Assembly: GCA_002439755.1 (NCBI GenBank)
Contig: DJPH01000017.1
Coordinates: forward strand, 1 to 12,365
Direction of reading: 5' to 3'
Length of the DNA stretch: 12,365 bases
Source: Prevotellaceae bacterium UBA6417
Lineage (GTDB): Bacteria > Bacteroidota > Bacteroidia > Bacteroidales > Bacteroidaceae
Shown here: one piece after another, positions 1 to 5,668 of the stretch
Layout of the letters: each line of letters starts with the position of its first letter
How positions within the stretch are numbered: the first letter of the stretch is position 1
Program-made: the position numbers and the translations under genes
Notes under the pieces: model-generated
Databases searched by the model: none
Told to the model about the DNA's origin: nothing
Seen by the model: the letters and a program-made list of their open reading frames with translations, nothing else

Positions 1-2
1 AC

Positions 3-491
3 GGTCATTATGTAGGCACTCACGGCTATGGACATTTGCTTTATTGTGCATGGGAAAACCGTGACTCGTTATTGGTGACACAGCAAGACTTTGCTGACGA
101 CATGCACAAGGCTTACAGTCAGATGAAACAATTCGGCATCACAAAAGCTGAGGCTCCTTATTTCATTCCCTCTTATGAGTACTATAACGATTCTATTTCG
201 GTATGGGCAAAACGCTTGGGGCTGCAAGTGATTAACTTTACACCGGGCACAGGGACAAATGCCGATTACACCATACCTTCGATGAAAAACTATCGCAGCA
301 GCGAAGAACTTTATCGCAACTTGATGGATTATGAAAAAGAGCATGCATTGAACGGACATTTCCTGATGCTTCATTTGGGGACCCATCCCGAGCGCACGGA
401 TAAGTTTTATCGCCTTTTGCCACAACTGATAGATGAGCTGCGCGCCAGAGGATACCAGTTTGTCAGTGTGCCACAAATGATGTTGCCTTGA
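3..491 (+). CDS. Polysaccharide deacetylase-like (NodB/CE4 fold) enzyme, 5'-truncated by window edge
   Basis: This is the C-terminal 162 residues of a protein whose start lies upstream of the window. The frame is open from base 3, so an in-frame TTG at 36 is not a credible start. The visible part opens with GHYVGTHGYGH, which resembles NodB motif 2, where two His bind the metal (here H-G-Y-G-H in place of H-S/T-x-x-H). It continues with APYFIPSYEYYN, in the place of the R-x-P-Y motif 3, and near the end FLMLHLGTHPERTDKF followed by a GYQFVSV strand, which matches motif 5 with the C-terminal catalytic His. CE4 enzymes remove N- or O-acetyl groups from chitin, peptidoglycan or xylan. The motif 3 Arg is missing, so the substrate cannot be assigned, and further domains may lie upstream. 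The stop is TGA at 489-491. The family is fairly sure and the exact function is not. Confidence 0.75.
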   Translation, partial: GHYVGTHGYGHLLYCAWENRDSLLVTQQDFADDMHKAYSQMKQFGITKAEAPYFIPSYEYYNDSISVWAKRLGLQVINFTPGTGTNADYTIPSMKNYRSSEELYRNLMDYEKEHALNGHFLMLHLGTHPERTDKFYRLLPQLIDELRARGYQFVSVPQMMLP

Positions 492-610
492 CAAATTGGC
501 AAATCGGCAGTTCGCCGCCTGCCATATTGGCATTTAAGTTGTTGTTTTGTCAACTATAATCTGTTGTAAGGCTAATAAAGTTGATATTTCGCCGATTTTT
601 TAAGTTAATG

Positions 611-642
611 CTTGCGCGAGTCGTATATTCGCTCTACCTTTG
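611..642 (+). promoter_or_regulatory. Bacteroidota-type promoter with no ORF downstream
   Basis: TACCTTTG at 635-642 matches the -7 consensus TAnnTTTG. CTTG at 611-614 matches three of four bases of the -33 TTTG, with a 20-base spacer, which is the usual spacing. Transcription should begin near 649. The next plus-strand gene starts only at 2295, beyond two opposing genes, and an intrinsic terminator lies within about 60 bases. Confidence 0.6.
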
Positions 643-648
643 CATTGC

Positions 649-736
649 AAAAAAGAAGAATAATAGAGTCTTTTCATAGTATATTGAGTTAACTATTTGT
701 GGAGGAAAGGTTCCGTGAGGCACTTTTCCTTTTTTT
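649..736 (+). ncRNA. Candidate small RNA (promoter to terminator, no ORF)
   Basis: The stretch between a well-spaced promoter and an intrinsic terminator is about 88 bases long. It has no ATG-initiated reading frame, and the only TTG frame runs two codons. A first weak hairpin can form from ATAGT (676-680) and ACTAT (692-696) around the self-complementary AGTTAACT (687-694). The second hairpin is the terminator. I recognise no known RNA family. Alternatives are a fortuitous promoter-like match, or a terminator that serves the upstream deacetylase-like gene. Its 3' end lies next to the 3' end of the opposing lipoprotein gene. The call is inferred from signals alone. Confidence 0.35.
703..736 (+). 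terminator. Rho-independent terminator
   Basis: AGGAAAGGT (703-711) pairs with ACTTTTCCT (722-730), giving a 9-bp stem with one G-T wobble and a 10-base loop. A run of seven T follows at 730-736. The T run is on the plus strand only. Read on the minus strand the hairpin is preceded by A and followed by a non-U-rich stretch, so it does not look like a good terminator for the opposing lipoprotein gene. Confidence 0.65.
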
Positions 737-746
737 ATTGTATCAC

Positions 747-1088
747 TTAGTAAGTGACGGTGTGCCTGATATGCTGTGCAAAGCGATATGGGCCGAATTC
801 AATCCAAACAGTATAGTTGCCTGATGGCAGGTGGCCGATGTCGAACCATGCTTTTCCGTTTACGACTTGATCGCGTCCTGAATAATCCACGTTGTTGGAT
901 TGGATGCGGATGTTCACCCATTCGTCTTCAAAATCCTTGAGGTATATATATAAGGTATCGCGCACCGGATTGTTGACAATGCCCGCTTTGGCAAATTGGG
1001 GTGTTTCCACCGTATGGCATCCCGAAGCTGTCAGACCGACTGCTATCATAATCGCTATGGCGGCAGCAATGGATTGGAGCTGTCTCAT
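747..1088 (-). CDS. Small lipoprotein with a predicted Ig-like beta-sandwich
   Basis: This is a 113-residue protein. Residues 1-23 look like a signal peptide with a long hydrophobic stretch (IAAAIAIMIAVGLTASG) ending in a lipobox-like ASGC, so Cys24 is the likely lipidation site. The mature part is rich in beta-type segments (DTLYIYLK, VNIRIQSN, AWFDIGHLPSGNYTVWIEF). The closing LPSGNYTVWI pattern is typical of small Ig-like domains such as DUF3244 found in many Bacteroides surface proteins, but I cannot confirm membership. It starts 11 bases after the kinase stop, with no Shine-Dalgarno sequence, so it is almost certainly the second gene of that operon. It probably sits on the periplasmic face of a membrane or on the cell surface. 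Function is unknown, and a role linked to envelope lipids is only suggested by the operon. Confidence 0.7.
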   Translation of the reverse strand: MRQLQSIAAAIAIMIAVGLTASGCHTVETPQFAKAGIVNNPVRDTLYIYLKDFEDEWVNIRIQSNNVDYSGRDQVVNGKAWFDIGHLPSGNYTVWIEFGPYRFAQHIRHTVTY

Positions 1089-1099
1089 TGTCGTGTCGG

Positions 1100-2125
1100 T
1101 TAGAGCTTGAAGGGTATCTTGCGACGTATTTCCCTGTTGATTTGTTTGATGCCTTGCGTGATTGCATTGTTTCCGGTGGCAACCATGAAGTTCAGGGATT
1201 CGGCAATGCTTTGCAACAGATTGGCCGGCTTTATTTCTGCCTGGCTGTTGACAATGGCTTTGAGCTGCTGTGGAAAAATCTCGATGGAAATGTCGCGTCC
1301 CGCCCGGAACGGCTCTCCGTCGCAGTGGATAAAACCTTCGTGTTCGCGGGTGATGTGTATGTTTCTGGAGCGAAACATCTTGATTATGCCTTTGTTGGTC
1401 AGCGTACCGTTGAGCAGCTGAAGGGCCAGCTGTGGTGCTTCGATGGCAGAAAACGGCTCGATGATGGTTACGTCCATCAGTCCGTCGCTCATGGAGGCTT
1501 CGGGAGCTATATACACGTTGTTCCCGTATTGTGAGGCATTGGCACAGGTAATCAGAAATGCCTTATGGGTGAATTTGCCTGTCTGGTCTTCGATGGTATA
1601 GGTCTCAGGCTTGTATCGTGTGATTTCTTTCAGGGTATTTTCCAAATAGGTGAGCATGCCCCGGCGGATGGATGCGGCAAACTTGTAGCTGATGGTTGCA
1701 TCGAATCCCATGCCGCATGTACAGAAAAACGGGCGACGGTTGATTTTTCCATAGTCAAGACGGTGTATCTGGCAATCGTTAATGACCTTTATGGCCTTGG
1801 TATATTCGAGTGGAATCTGCAGATGCCTGGCCAGCCCGTTACCCGAACCGCAGGGAATTATGCCGAGAGCGGTGTCAGTGTGAACCAATGAGCGGGCAAT
1901 TTCGTTGACTGTGCCGTCGCCTCCGATGGCAACGACAATGTCTGTGCCATTCTCGGCTGCCATGGTTGCCAAAACTGCACCATGGCCACCATAGGCTGTA
2001 CGCGCTATGCTGTAGGTGAATTTGTCCTTGTCAATCATGCTTTCGATATCTTCAATGATGAGCTCCTTGTCCATCGTACCCGAAATAGGATTGACAATAA
2101 ATAGGATCGACTTCTTTTTCTTCAT
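1100..2125 (-). CDS. Lipid kinase of the DagK/YegS/LCB5 (diacylglycerol/sphingosine kinase) family
   Basis: The 341-residue protein has all the landmarks of the family: NPISG at 12-16, the nucleotide-binding GGDGTVNE at 68-75, PCGSGNGLAR at 91-100, and CDGEP near 268-272 in the C-terminal beta-sandwich domain. Enzymes of this fold phosphorylate diacylglycerol, sphingoid bases or ceramides with ATP at the inner membrane face. About 70 residues follow the DGEP motif. The last 40 or so look like a helical, basic tail that could contact membrane; this region is longer than I expect for the family. The gene is divergent from serine palmitoyltransferase, which makes a sphingoid-base or ceramide substrate plausible, but diacylglycerol recycling is an equal alternative. 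The ATG at 2123-2125 follows a minus-strand -7 box by only 19 bases, so the leader is short. The small lipoprotein follows in the same operon. Confidence 0.9.
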   Translation of the reverse strand: MKKKKSILFIVNPISGTMDKELIIEDIESMIDKDKFTYSIARTAYGGHGAVLATMAAENGTDIVVAIGGDGTVNEIARSLVHTDTALGIIPCGSGNGLARHLQIPLEYTKAIKVINDCQIHRLDYGKINRRPFFCTCGMGFDATISYKFAASIRRGMLTYLENTLKEITRYKPETYTIEDQTGKFTHKAFLITCANASQYGNNVYIAPEASMSDGLMDVTIIEPFSAIEAPQLALQLLNGTLTNKGIIKMFRSRNIHITREHEGFIHCDGEPFRAGRDISIEIFPQQLKAIVNSQAEIKPANLLQSIAESLNFMVATGNNAITQGIKQINREIRRKIPFKL

Positions 2126-2144
2126 ACATGTGCGTTTTGGGTTG

Positions 2145-2152
2145 CAAAGATA
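2145..2152 (-). promoter_or_regulatory. -7 box of the lipid kinase/lipoprotein operon
   Basis: On the minus strand this reads TATCTTTG, a perfect TAnnTTTG, 19 bases from the kinase ATG. A clear TTTG -33 element is not visible at the usual distance; only a T-rich run (2174-2180, A on the plus strand) lies nearby. It shares the 169-base control region 2126-2294 with the serine palmitoyltransferase promoter. Confidence 0.6.
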
Positions 2153-2237
2153 AGCCTTTTAACTCTCATTGGTAAAAAAAGCGCGCTGTTTTTACACAAA
2201 TGTTTTGCTACAGACAATGTTTGCTGGGATTTTGTTG

Positions 2238-2245
2238 TATCTTTG
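2238..2245 (+). promoter_or_regulatory. -7 box of the serine palmitoyltransferase gene
   Basis: TATCTTTG is a perfect TAnnTTTG match whose end lies 49 bases before the ATG at 2295. The nearest TTTG elements (2220-2223 and 2204-2207) are spaced 14 and 30 bases away, neither of which is the usual 19-21. The -33 part is therefore unconvincing or helped by an activator. Confidence 0.6.
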
Positions 2246-2294
2246 CAGCCTGGTTTAAAAATAAGGTTTAGTATTACAAGCAATTTGTGTAAAG

Positions 2295-3482
2295 ATGGGA
2301 TTACTACAAGACAGACTGAAACACTTCACACGTCCCCAAGAATACATGGCGGCCGGCGTTTATCCCTATTTCCGAGAGATAGATGGAAAACAAGGGCCTA
2401 TCGTTAAGATGGCCGGGAAAGAAGTACTGATGTTCGGATCGAACGCCTATACGGGGCTGACTTATGACGACAGAATCATAGATGCAGCTTGCAAGGCCCT
2501 TCACAAGTATGGCTCAGGCTGTGCCGGTTCGCGCTTCCTGAATGGCACATTGGACTTGCATGTTCAGCTGGAAAAGGAATTGGCCGAATTTGTCAACAAG
2601 GACGAGGCTCTTTGCTTTTCCACGGGTTTCAGCGTGAATGCCGGTGTGATTGCTTGTATAACAAACCGCGAAGACTATATAATATGCGACGATCGTGACC
2701 ACGCATCCATAGTGGACGGACGAAGACTGTCGTTTTCCACATCATTGAAATATAAGCACAATGACATGGAAGATTTGGAACGCAAGCTGCAAAGTTGCCG
2801 TCCCGAGGCTGTCAAGCTGATTGTAGTAGACGGCGTCTTTTCCATGGAAGGCGATTTGGCCAATCTTCCCGAGATAATCCGCTTAAAGCACAAATATAAC
2901 GCATCCGTCATGGTCGACGAAGCTCATGGGCTGGGCGTATTCGGACGTCAGGGACGCGGTGTGTGCGACTATTTCGGCCTGACAGATGATGTAGACCTGA
3001 TTATGGGAACATTCAGCAAATCGCTGGCCTCCATAGGCGGTTTCATTGCAGCCGACAAGAGCATCATCAACTATCTGCGCCATACCACACGAACTTACAT
3101 CTTCAGTGCAAGCAATACACCGGCAGCAACTGCTGCGGCACTCGAAGCATTGCACATCATCCAAAAGGAACCCGAAAGAATAGAACACCTGTGGGAAGTG
3201 ACCAACTACGCTCTGAAGCGTTTCCGTGATGCAGGCTTTGAAATCGGTGATACGCAGTCGCCCATCATTCCGCTTTATGTGCGCGATACCGACAAGACAT
3301 TCCTGGTGACAAAGCTCGCCTTCGACGAGGGCGTATTCATAAATCCCGTAATTCCTCCTGCCTGTGCACCGCAAGATACATTGGTGCGTTTTGCATTGAT
3401 GGCAACCCATACCAAAGAGCACGTTGACATGGCAGTAGACAAACTGATAAAAGTATTCCGTCAATTGGATATTATCAAATAA
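2295..3482 (+). CDS. spt: Serine palmitoyltransferase (alpha-oxoamine synthase)
   Basis: The 395-residue, pyridoxal-phosphate-dependent enzyme condenses L-serine with a fatty acyl-CoA to give 3-ketosphinganine, the first committed step of sphingolipid synthesis. The fold-type I landmarks are present: the GSGCAGSRFLNGT substrate-entry region near 73-85, His136 in DHAS (stacks on the cofactor ring), DEAHGLG at 208-214 with the cofactor-binding Asp208, and the Schiff-base lysine Lys242 in GTFSKSLASIGG. The N-terminus (MGLLQDRL) and the AGVYPYFREIDGKQG segment resemble the Bacteroides enzyme (family of BT_0870) as I recall it, more than KBL (2-amino-3-ketobutyrate CoA ligase) or BioF. Length is normal for the family. 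It is a single-gene unit with its own promoter and terminator. In Bacteroidales its products are iso-branched dihydroceramides and related sphingolipids of the envelope that also reach the host. Confidence 0.92.
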   Translation: MGLLQDRLKHFTRPQEYMAAGVYPYFREIDGKQGPIVKMAGKEVLMFGSNAYTGLTYDDRIIDAACKALHKYGSGCAGSRFLNGTLDLHVQLEKELAEFVNKDEALCFSTGFSVNAGVIACITNREDYIICDDRDHASIVDGRRLSFSTSLKYKHNDMEDLERKLQSCRPEAVKLIVVDGVFSMEGDLANLPEIIRLKHKYNASVMVDEAHGLGVFGRQGRGVCDYFGLTDDVDLIMGTFSKSLASIGGFIAADKSIINYLRHTTRTYIFSASNTPAATAAALEALHIIQKEPERIEHLWEVTNYALKRFRDAGFEIGDTQSPIIPLYVRDTDKTFLVTKLAFDEGVFINPVIPPACAPQDTLVRFALMATHTKEHVDMAVDKLIKVFRQLDIIK

Positions 3483-3503
3483 ATCATTTCGTTTATTGAT
3501 AAT

Positions 3504-3536
3504 AAAGGTGAGGCAGCTGCTGGCTGCCTCACCTTT
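3504..3536 (+). terminator. Strong hairpin terminator after serine palmitoyltransferase
   Basis: AAAGGTGAGGCAGC (3504-3517) and GCTGCCTCACCTTT (3523-3536) form a perfect 14-bp stem with a 5-base loop, 22 bases after the stop codon. The 3' arm ends in TTT followed by GTTATA. The symmetrical A/T ends could let it work in both directions. Confidence 0.75.
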
Positions 3537-3591
3537 GTTATAGACGATATGGAAAAACGAATCAGAAACAGCTTGAAAGCAAGGAATGAAA

Positions 3592-3621
3592 AGAGGGATT
3601 CCTTTTATGGGAATCCCCTCT
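3592..3621 (-). terminator. Terminator of the SPOR lipoprotein gene
   Basis: AGAGGGATTCC (3592-3602) pairs with GGAATCCCCTCT (3610-3621) with one bulged C. Read on the minus strand the stem is followed by TTTTC, so it fits the minus-strand SPOR gene, whose stop is 21 bases upstream. Confidence 0.65.
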
Positions 3622-3641
3622 CAATAAGTATGTTAATTGCT

Positions 3642-4139
3642 TTAGTTATTGTAGAGCAACCATGCATCAGGATAGGATGCGCGCAAAGAGTTTCTTGAAG
3701 AAACGGCATCGGCTTTGCTATCGAAAGTAGAAGCGATTACACGATAAAGCTTACGTTCGCTGTTCAAGGCGATCTGTGCTGCATAGCCTTTTTTCTTGAG
3801 AGTGCTTTGCAGGCCTTCTGCATTGGCCTTGAGGCTGAAGCTACCGCATACCACGCTGTAGGCTTTCAAGCCCGCACCGCTGATAACTGTCAGTTTTTCA
3901 CTGCGTGTGGTTTCATTGCTTGTATCTGTCTTCGGCGTTGTGGTCGTTGTTACGGGTGTGACTTTCACAGGTTCCGGTTCGTCGGTCTTGACTACGGTCG
4001 TCTGTTCGGCCTTGGTTTGAGCCTGGGCTTTTTCATAAGCTTTTTTATACATGCTCTCATTTGATTTGCAAGAAGAGAGACATGCGATAGCGCATACGCT
4101 GAATGCTGCAACTGCTAACTTTTCGATTTGAAATTTCAT
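3642..4139 (-). CDS. SPOR-domain lipoprotein
   Basis: The 165-residue protein has a lipoprotein signal peptide (FSVCAIACLSSC, lipobox LSSC, Cys24). A charged segment and then a Thr/Pro/Glu-rich linker (about 45-80, including TTTTTP) precede the C-terminal SPOR domain at about 91-164 (KAYSVVCGSFSLKANAEGL through KLYRVIASTF). SPOR domains bind glycan strands of peptidoglycan lacking stem peptides, often at division sites, so this is likely an outer-membrane lipoprotein that touches the cell wall. I chose the ATG at 4137-4139. The frame stays open to 4175, but that longer start would fall at or before the predicted transcription start and would put 12 polar residues in front of the signal peptide. 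It is transcribed alone, convergent with serine palmitoyltransferase. Confidence 0.88.
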   Translation of the reverse strand: MKFQIEKLAVAAFSVCAIACLSSCKSNESMYKKAYEKAQAQTKAEQTTVVKTDEPEPVKVTPVTTTTTPKTDTSNETTRSEKLTVISGAGLKAYSVVCGSFSLKANAEGLQSTLKKKGYAAQIALNSERKLYRVIASTFDSKADAVSSRNSLRASYPDAWLLYNN

Positions 4140-4176
4140 AATGAAGTGTTGGTTAGTGATTCTGATTTTATGCAAG

Positions 4177-4184
4177 CAAAGTTA
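4177..4184 (-). promoter_or_regulatory. -7 box of the SPOR lipoprotein gene
   Basis: The minus strand reads TAACTTTG, a perfect TAnnTTTG, 37 bases from the chosen ATG. It implies transcription starts near 4170. No obvious TTTG is seen at the -33 position. Confidence 0.55.
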
Positions 4185-4276
4185 CGATTCATCTGTTGCT
4201 TACGACTTCGTTTTAAGTTAAATAACATTTAAAGTTACCCGTGCGCAACCAAATGCCGTCCAAGTGCCTGCACAGG

Positions 4277-4318
4277 AAAAAGAATTTCGGCATATAAGGC
4301 AGCTTTTAGATTCTTTTT
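4277..4318. repeat. Inverted repeat in the divergent SPOR/YtxH control region
   Basis: AAAAAGAAT (4277-4285) and ATTCTTTTT (4310-4318) are perfect 9-base inverted arms 24 bases apart. They lie just upstream of the YtxH -7 box. The arms are A/T-rich, so chance cannot be excluded. A binding site or a weak terminator-like element are both possible. Confidence 0.3.
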
Positions 4319-4352
4319 GAAGACCAACGAGGCTTATCTCGAAAAAAATATC

Positions 4353-4360
4353 TAAGTTTG
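4353..4360 (+). promoter_or_regulatory. -7 box of the six-gene YtxH-to-TPR operon
   Basis: TAAGTTTG matches TAnnTTTG and lies 28 bases before the ATG at 4389. I see no other good -7 box or terminator between here and 8217, which is consistent with one transcription unit. A matching -33 TTTG is not seen at the right distance. Confidence 0.55.
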
Positions 4361-4388
4361 AAGCCTGAAACAAACAAAGAAAGAAGAG

Positions 4389-4595
4389 ATGAAAGGATTA
4401 AGTATTTTCGCCGCAATACTTGGCGGCATGGCCATCGGTGCTGCATGTGGTATCTTGTTTGCACCAGAAAAAGGTGATGAGACTCGTGCAAAAATTGCAG
4501 AAGCCATCCGTGCACGTGGCATCAAGCTCAATCGTAAAGAGATGGAAAACCTGGTTGACGACATCACAGACGAATTAAAGGCAACAGTAGAATAG
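4389..4595 (+). CDS. YtxH-like small membrane protein
   Basis: The 68-residue protein has one glycine-rich membrane segment at about 4-24 (LSIFAAILGGMAIGAACGILF). It is followed directly by APEKGDETRAKI, the signature of YtxH-domain proteins, and then an amphipathic helical tail to residue 68. YtxH proteins were first known as general-stress proteins in Bacillus; their molecular function is unclear. The G-x-x-x-G-like spacing could drive helix packing with the next gene product. It is the first gene of the operon, and its stop is 4 bases from the next ATG, so translation is probably coupled. Confidence 0.8.
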   Translation: MKGLSIFAAILGGMAIGAACGILFAPEKGDETRAKIAEAIRARGIKLNRKEMENLVDDITDELKATVE

Positions 4596-4599
4596 GCTT

Positions 4600-4968
4600 A
4601 TGGATCGCGCAGACGGTCTCGTGTCAAAGCTGTTTGAATCCCTTAAGACCTATTTGGGATTGCAGAAAGAGTATGCAATGCTGGAGCTGACCGAAAAGCT
4701 GTCACGGCTGCTCACGGCATTGATACTTGGCGCCATACTGTTCGTAATGGGAATATTCACCGTTTTCTTCCTTGCCCTTGCCCTGTCGTCAGTCATTACG
4801 TTACTGACGGGGAGCACAGTGATATCCTATCTTGTCATGGCACTTCTTTTTGTCATAACCTGTGCCATATTTTATAGGATGAGACATAAATGGCTTGCCG
4901 TCCCGCTAACCAACTTCTTTACCAACTTACTGCTCAAAGATTATGGAGAAAGTAACGACACACCTTGA
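4600..4968 (+). CDS. Holin-X-like (phage holin superfamily) inner-membrane protein
   Basis: The 122-residue protein has an amphipathic N-terminal part (DGLVSKLFESLKTYLGLQKEYAM) and two membrane segments at about 38-66 and 73-92. It ends in a short basic/polar tail containing MRHKW. This layout matches the small membrane proteins annotated as putative Actinobacterial holin-X or phage holin family proteins, which are usual chromosomal genes in Bacteroidota and not signs of a prophage. No phage genes are near. With YtxH before it and an 89-residue protein after it, it probably forms an envelope-associated trio. The last 26 bases overlap the next gene. Function is not known. Confidence 0.75.
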   Translation: MDRADGLVSKLFESLKTYLGLQKEYAMLELTEKLSRLLTALILGAILFVMGIFTVFFLALALSSVITLLTGSTVISYLVMALLFVITCAIFYRMRHKWLAVPLTNFFTNLLLKDYGESNDTP

Positions 4969-5212
4969 TGGACGTCAGTTGACCTATGAAGACATTCGTG
5001 CACGCAAGCGCGAAGTGCTGTCGCAGATACACGAGCAGCAGCAAGTGATGAGGCAGTGCGTAGGAGAACTGGCCGACGATTTCACCAATACGGGCAACCT
5101 GATGTCGGCAAAAGGCATACGCAAGGTGTCCGGGTGGATAGGAGGAGCATTTTATGCCTACCGCATCATTCGTGGCCTTTCGCGCATGACACATCTTTTG
5201 CGCCGGCATTAA
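4943..5212 (+). CDS. Conserved-looking protein of unknown function, third member of the membrane-gene trio
   Basis: The 89-residue protein has no family I can name. Residues 1-50 are highly charged and look helical (EDIRARKREVLSQIHEQQQV), probably coiled-coil-like. Residues 58-80 (GIRKVSGWIGGAFYAYRIIR) are a basic amphipathic or weakly hydrophobic segment that could lie on or insert in the membrane, and the end is basic (HLLRRH). It overlaps the holin-like gene by 26 bases in another frame and ends 15 bases before RuvX. The codons look natural and the ATG at 4943 is the first in frame. Position and composition suggest it works with the two membrane proteins upstream. Confidence 0.7.
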   Translation: MEKVTTHLDGRQLTYEDIRARKREVLSQIHEQQQVMRQCVGELADDFTNTGNLMSAKGIRKVSGWIGGAFYAYRIIRGLSRMTHLLRRH

Positions 5213-5227
5213 ACGGAATTCTGGAGC

Positions 5228-5656
5228 ATGAGCAGAATAATGGCCATTGATTATGGAAAAAAGCGTAGCGGCATTGCAGTGACCGACCCTGAACAAATTA
5301 TCGCAAACGGATTGACTACTGTGCCGACAGCCCAATTGCTACAGTACGTCAAATCCTATGTGGAAAAGGAGCCTGTTGAATGCTTCGTTGTGGGGAAACC
5401 TCTGCAGATGTCAGGCAAGCCTTCAGAGAACGGTATGAGGGCTTCCGCTTTCGTAAAAAAACTGCAATCAGAGTTTCCCGCAATCACTGTCAAAGAGTAT
5501 GACGAACGTTTTACCTCGGTGTTGGCTCATCGTGCCATGTTGGATGGCGGATTGAGAAAAACAGCGCGGCAAGACAAAGCCCTGGTCGATGAAATAAGTG
5601 CAACTATCATCCTTCAGTCTTATATGGAATCCTTAAGGCAGGGCACAATCATTTAA
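5228..5656 (+). CDS. ruvX: RuvX/YqgF-family putative Holliday junction resolvase / pre-16S rRNA nuclease
   Basis: The 142-residue protein has the RNase H-like fold of YqgF. Asp8 lies in IDYGKKRSGIAVTD, the VVGKPLQMSG loop follows near 55-64, then YDERFTS (Asp92, Glu93) and VDEISATIILQSYM (Asp121) carry the other acidic residues that bind metal. Homologs process the 5' end of 16S rRNA and were earlier named for a presumed role in resolving recombination junctions. Length is usual for the family. Its start is 15 bases after the previous stop and the deformylase ATG is 12 bases after its own stop, so it is an internal operon gene. The pairing with deformylase links it to translation and ribosome maturation. 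Confidence 0.9.
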   Translation: MSRIMAIDYGKKRSGIAVTDPEQIIANGLTTVPTAQLLQYVKSYVEKEPVECFVVGKPLQMSGKPSENGMRASAFVKKLQSEFPAITVKEYDERFTSVLAHRAMLDGGLRKTARQDKALVDEISATIILQSYMESLRQGTII

Positions 5657-5668
5657 GAACAAAACTTT

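Noticed and set aside
506..523. GGCAG/CTGCC hairpin after the deacetylase-like gene
   Set aside because: It has only a 5-bp stem with an 8-base loop and no adjacent T run, so it is too weak to call a terminator.
743..757. Short palindrome overlapping the lipoprotein stop codon
   Set aside because: The loop is a single base unless pairing falls to 5 bp, and there is no T run on either side that fits; probably chance.
2883..3464. 193-codon open frame antisense to serine palmitoyltransferase
   Set aside because: It is Cys/His-rich with no motif and is fully covered by a confidently identified gene. Similar shadows at 7493-7936 and 11219-11749 (minus) were dropped for the same reason.
4140..4175. 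12-codon upstream extension of the SPOR lipoprotein
   Set aside because: It adds polar residues before the signal peptide and begins at about the predicted transcription start.
4600..4968. Prophage or lysis cassette suggested by the holin-like protein
   Set aside because: There are no endolysin, integrase or structural phage genes nearby. The gene is embedded in a housekeeping operon, and such proteins are common chromosomal genes.
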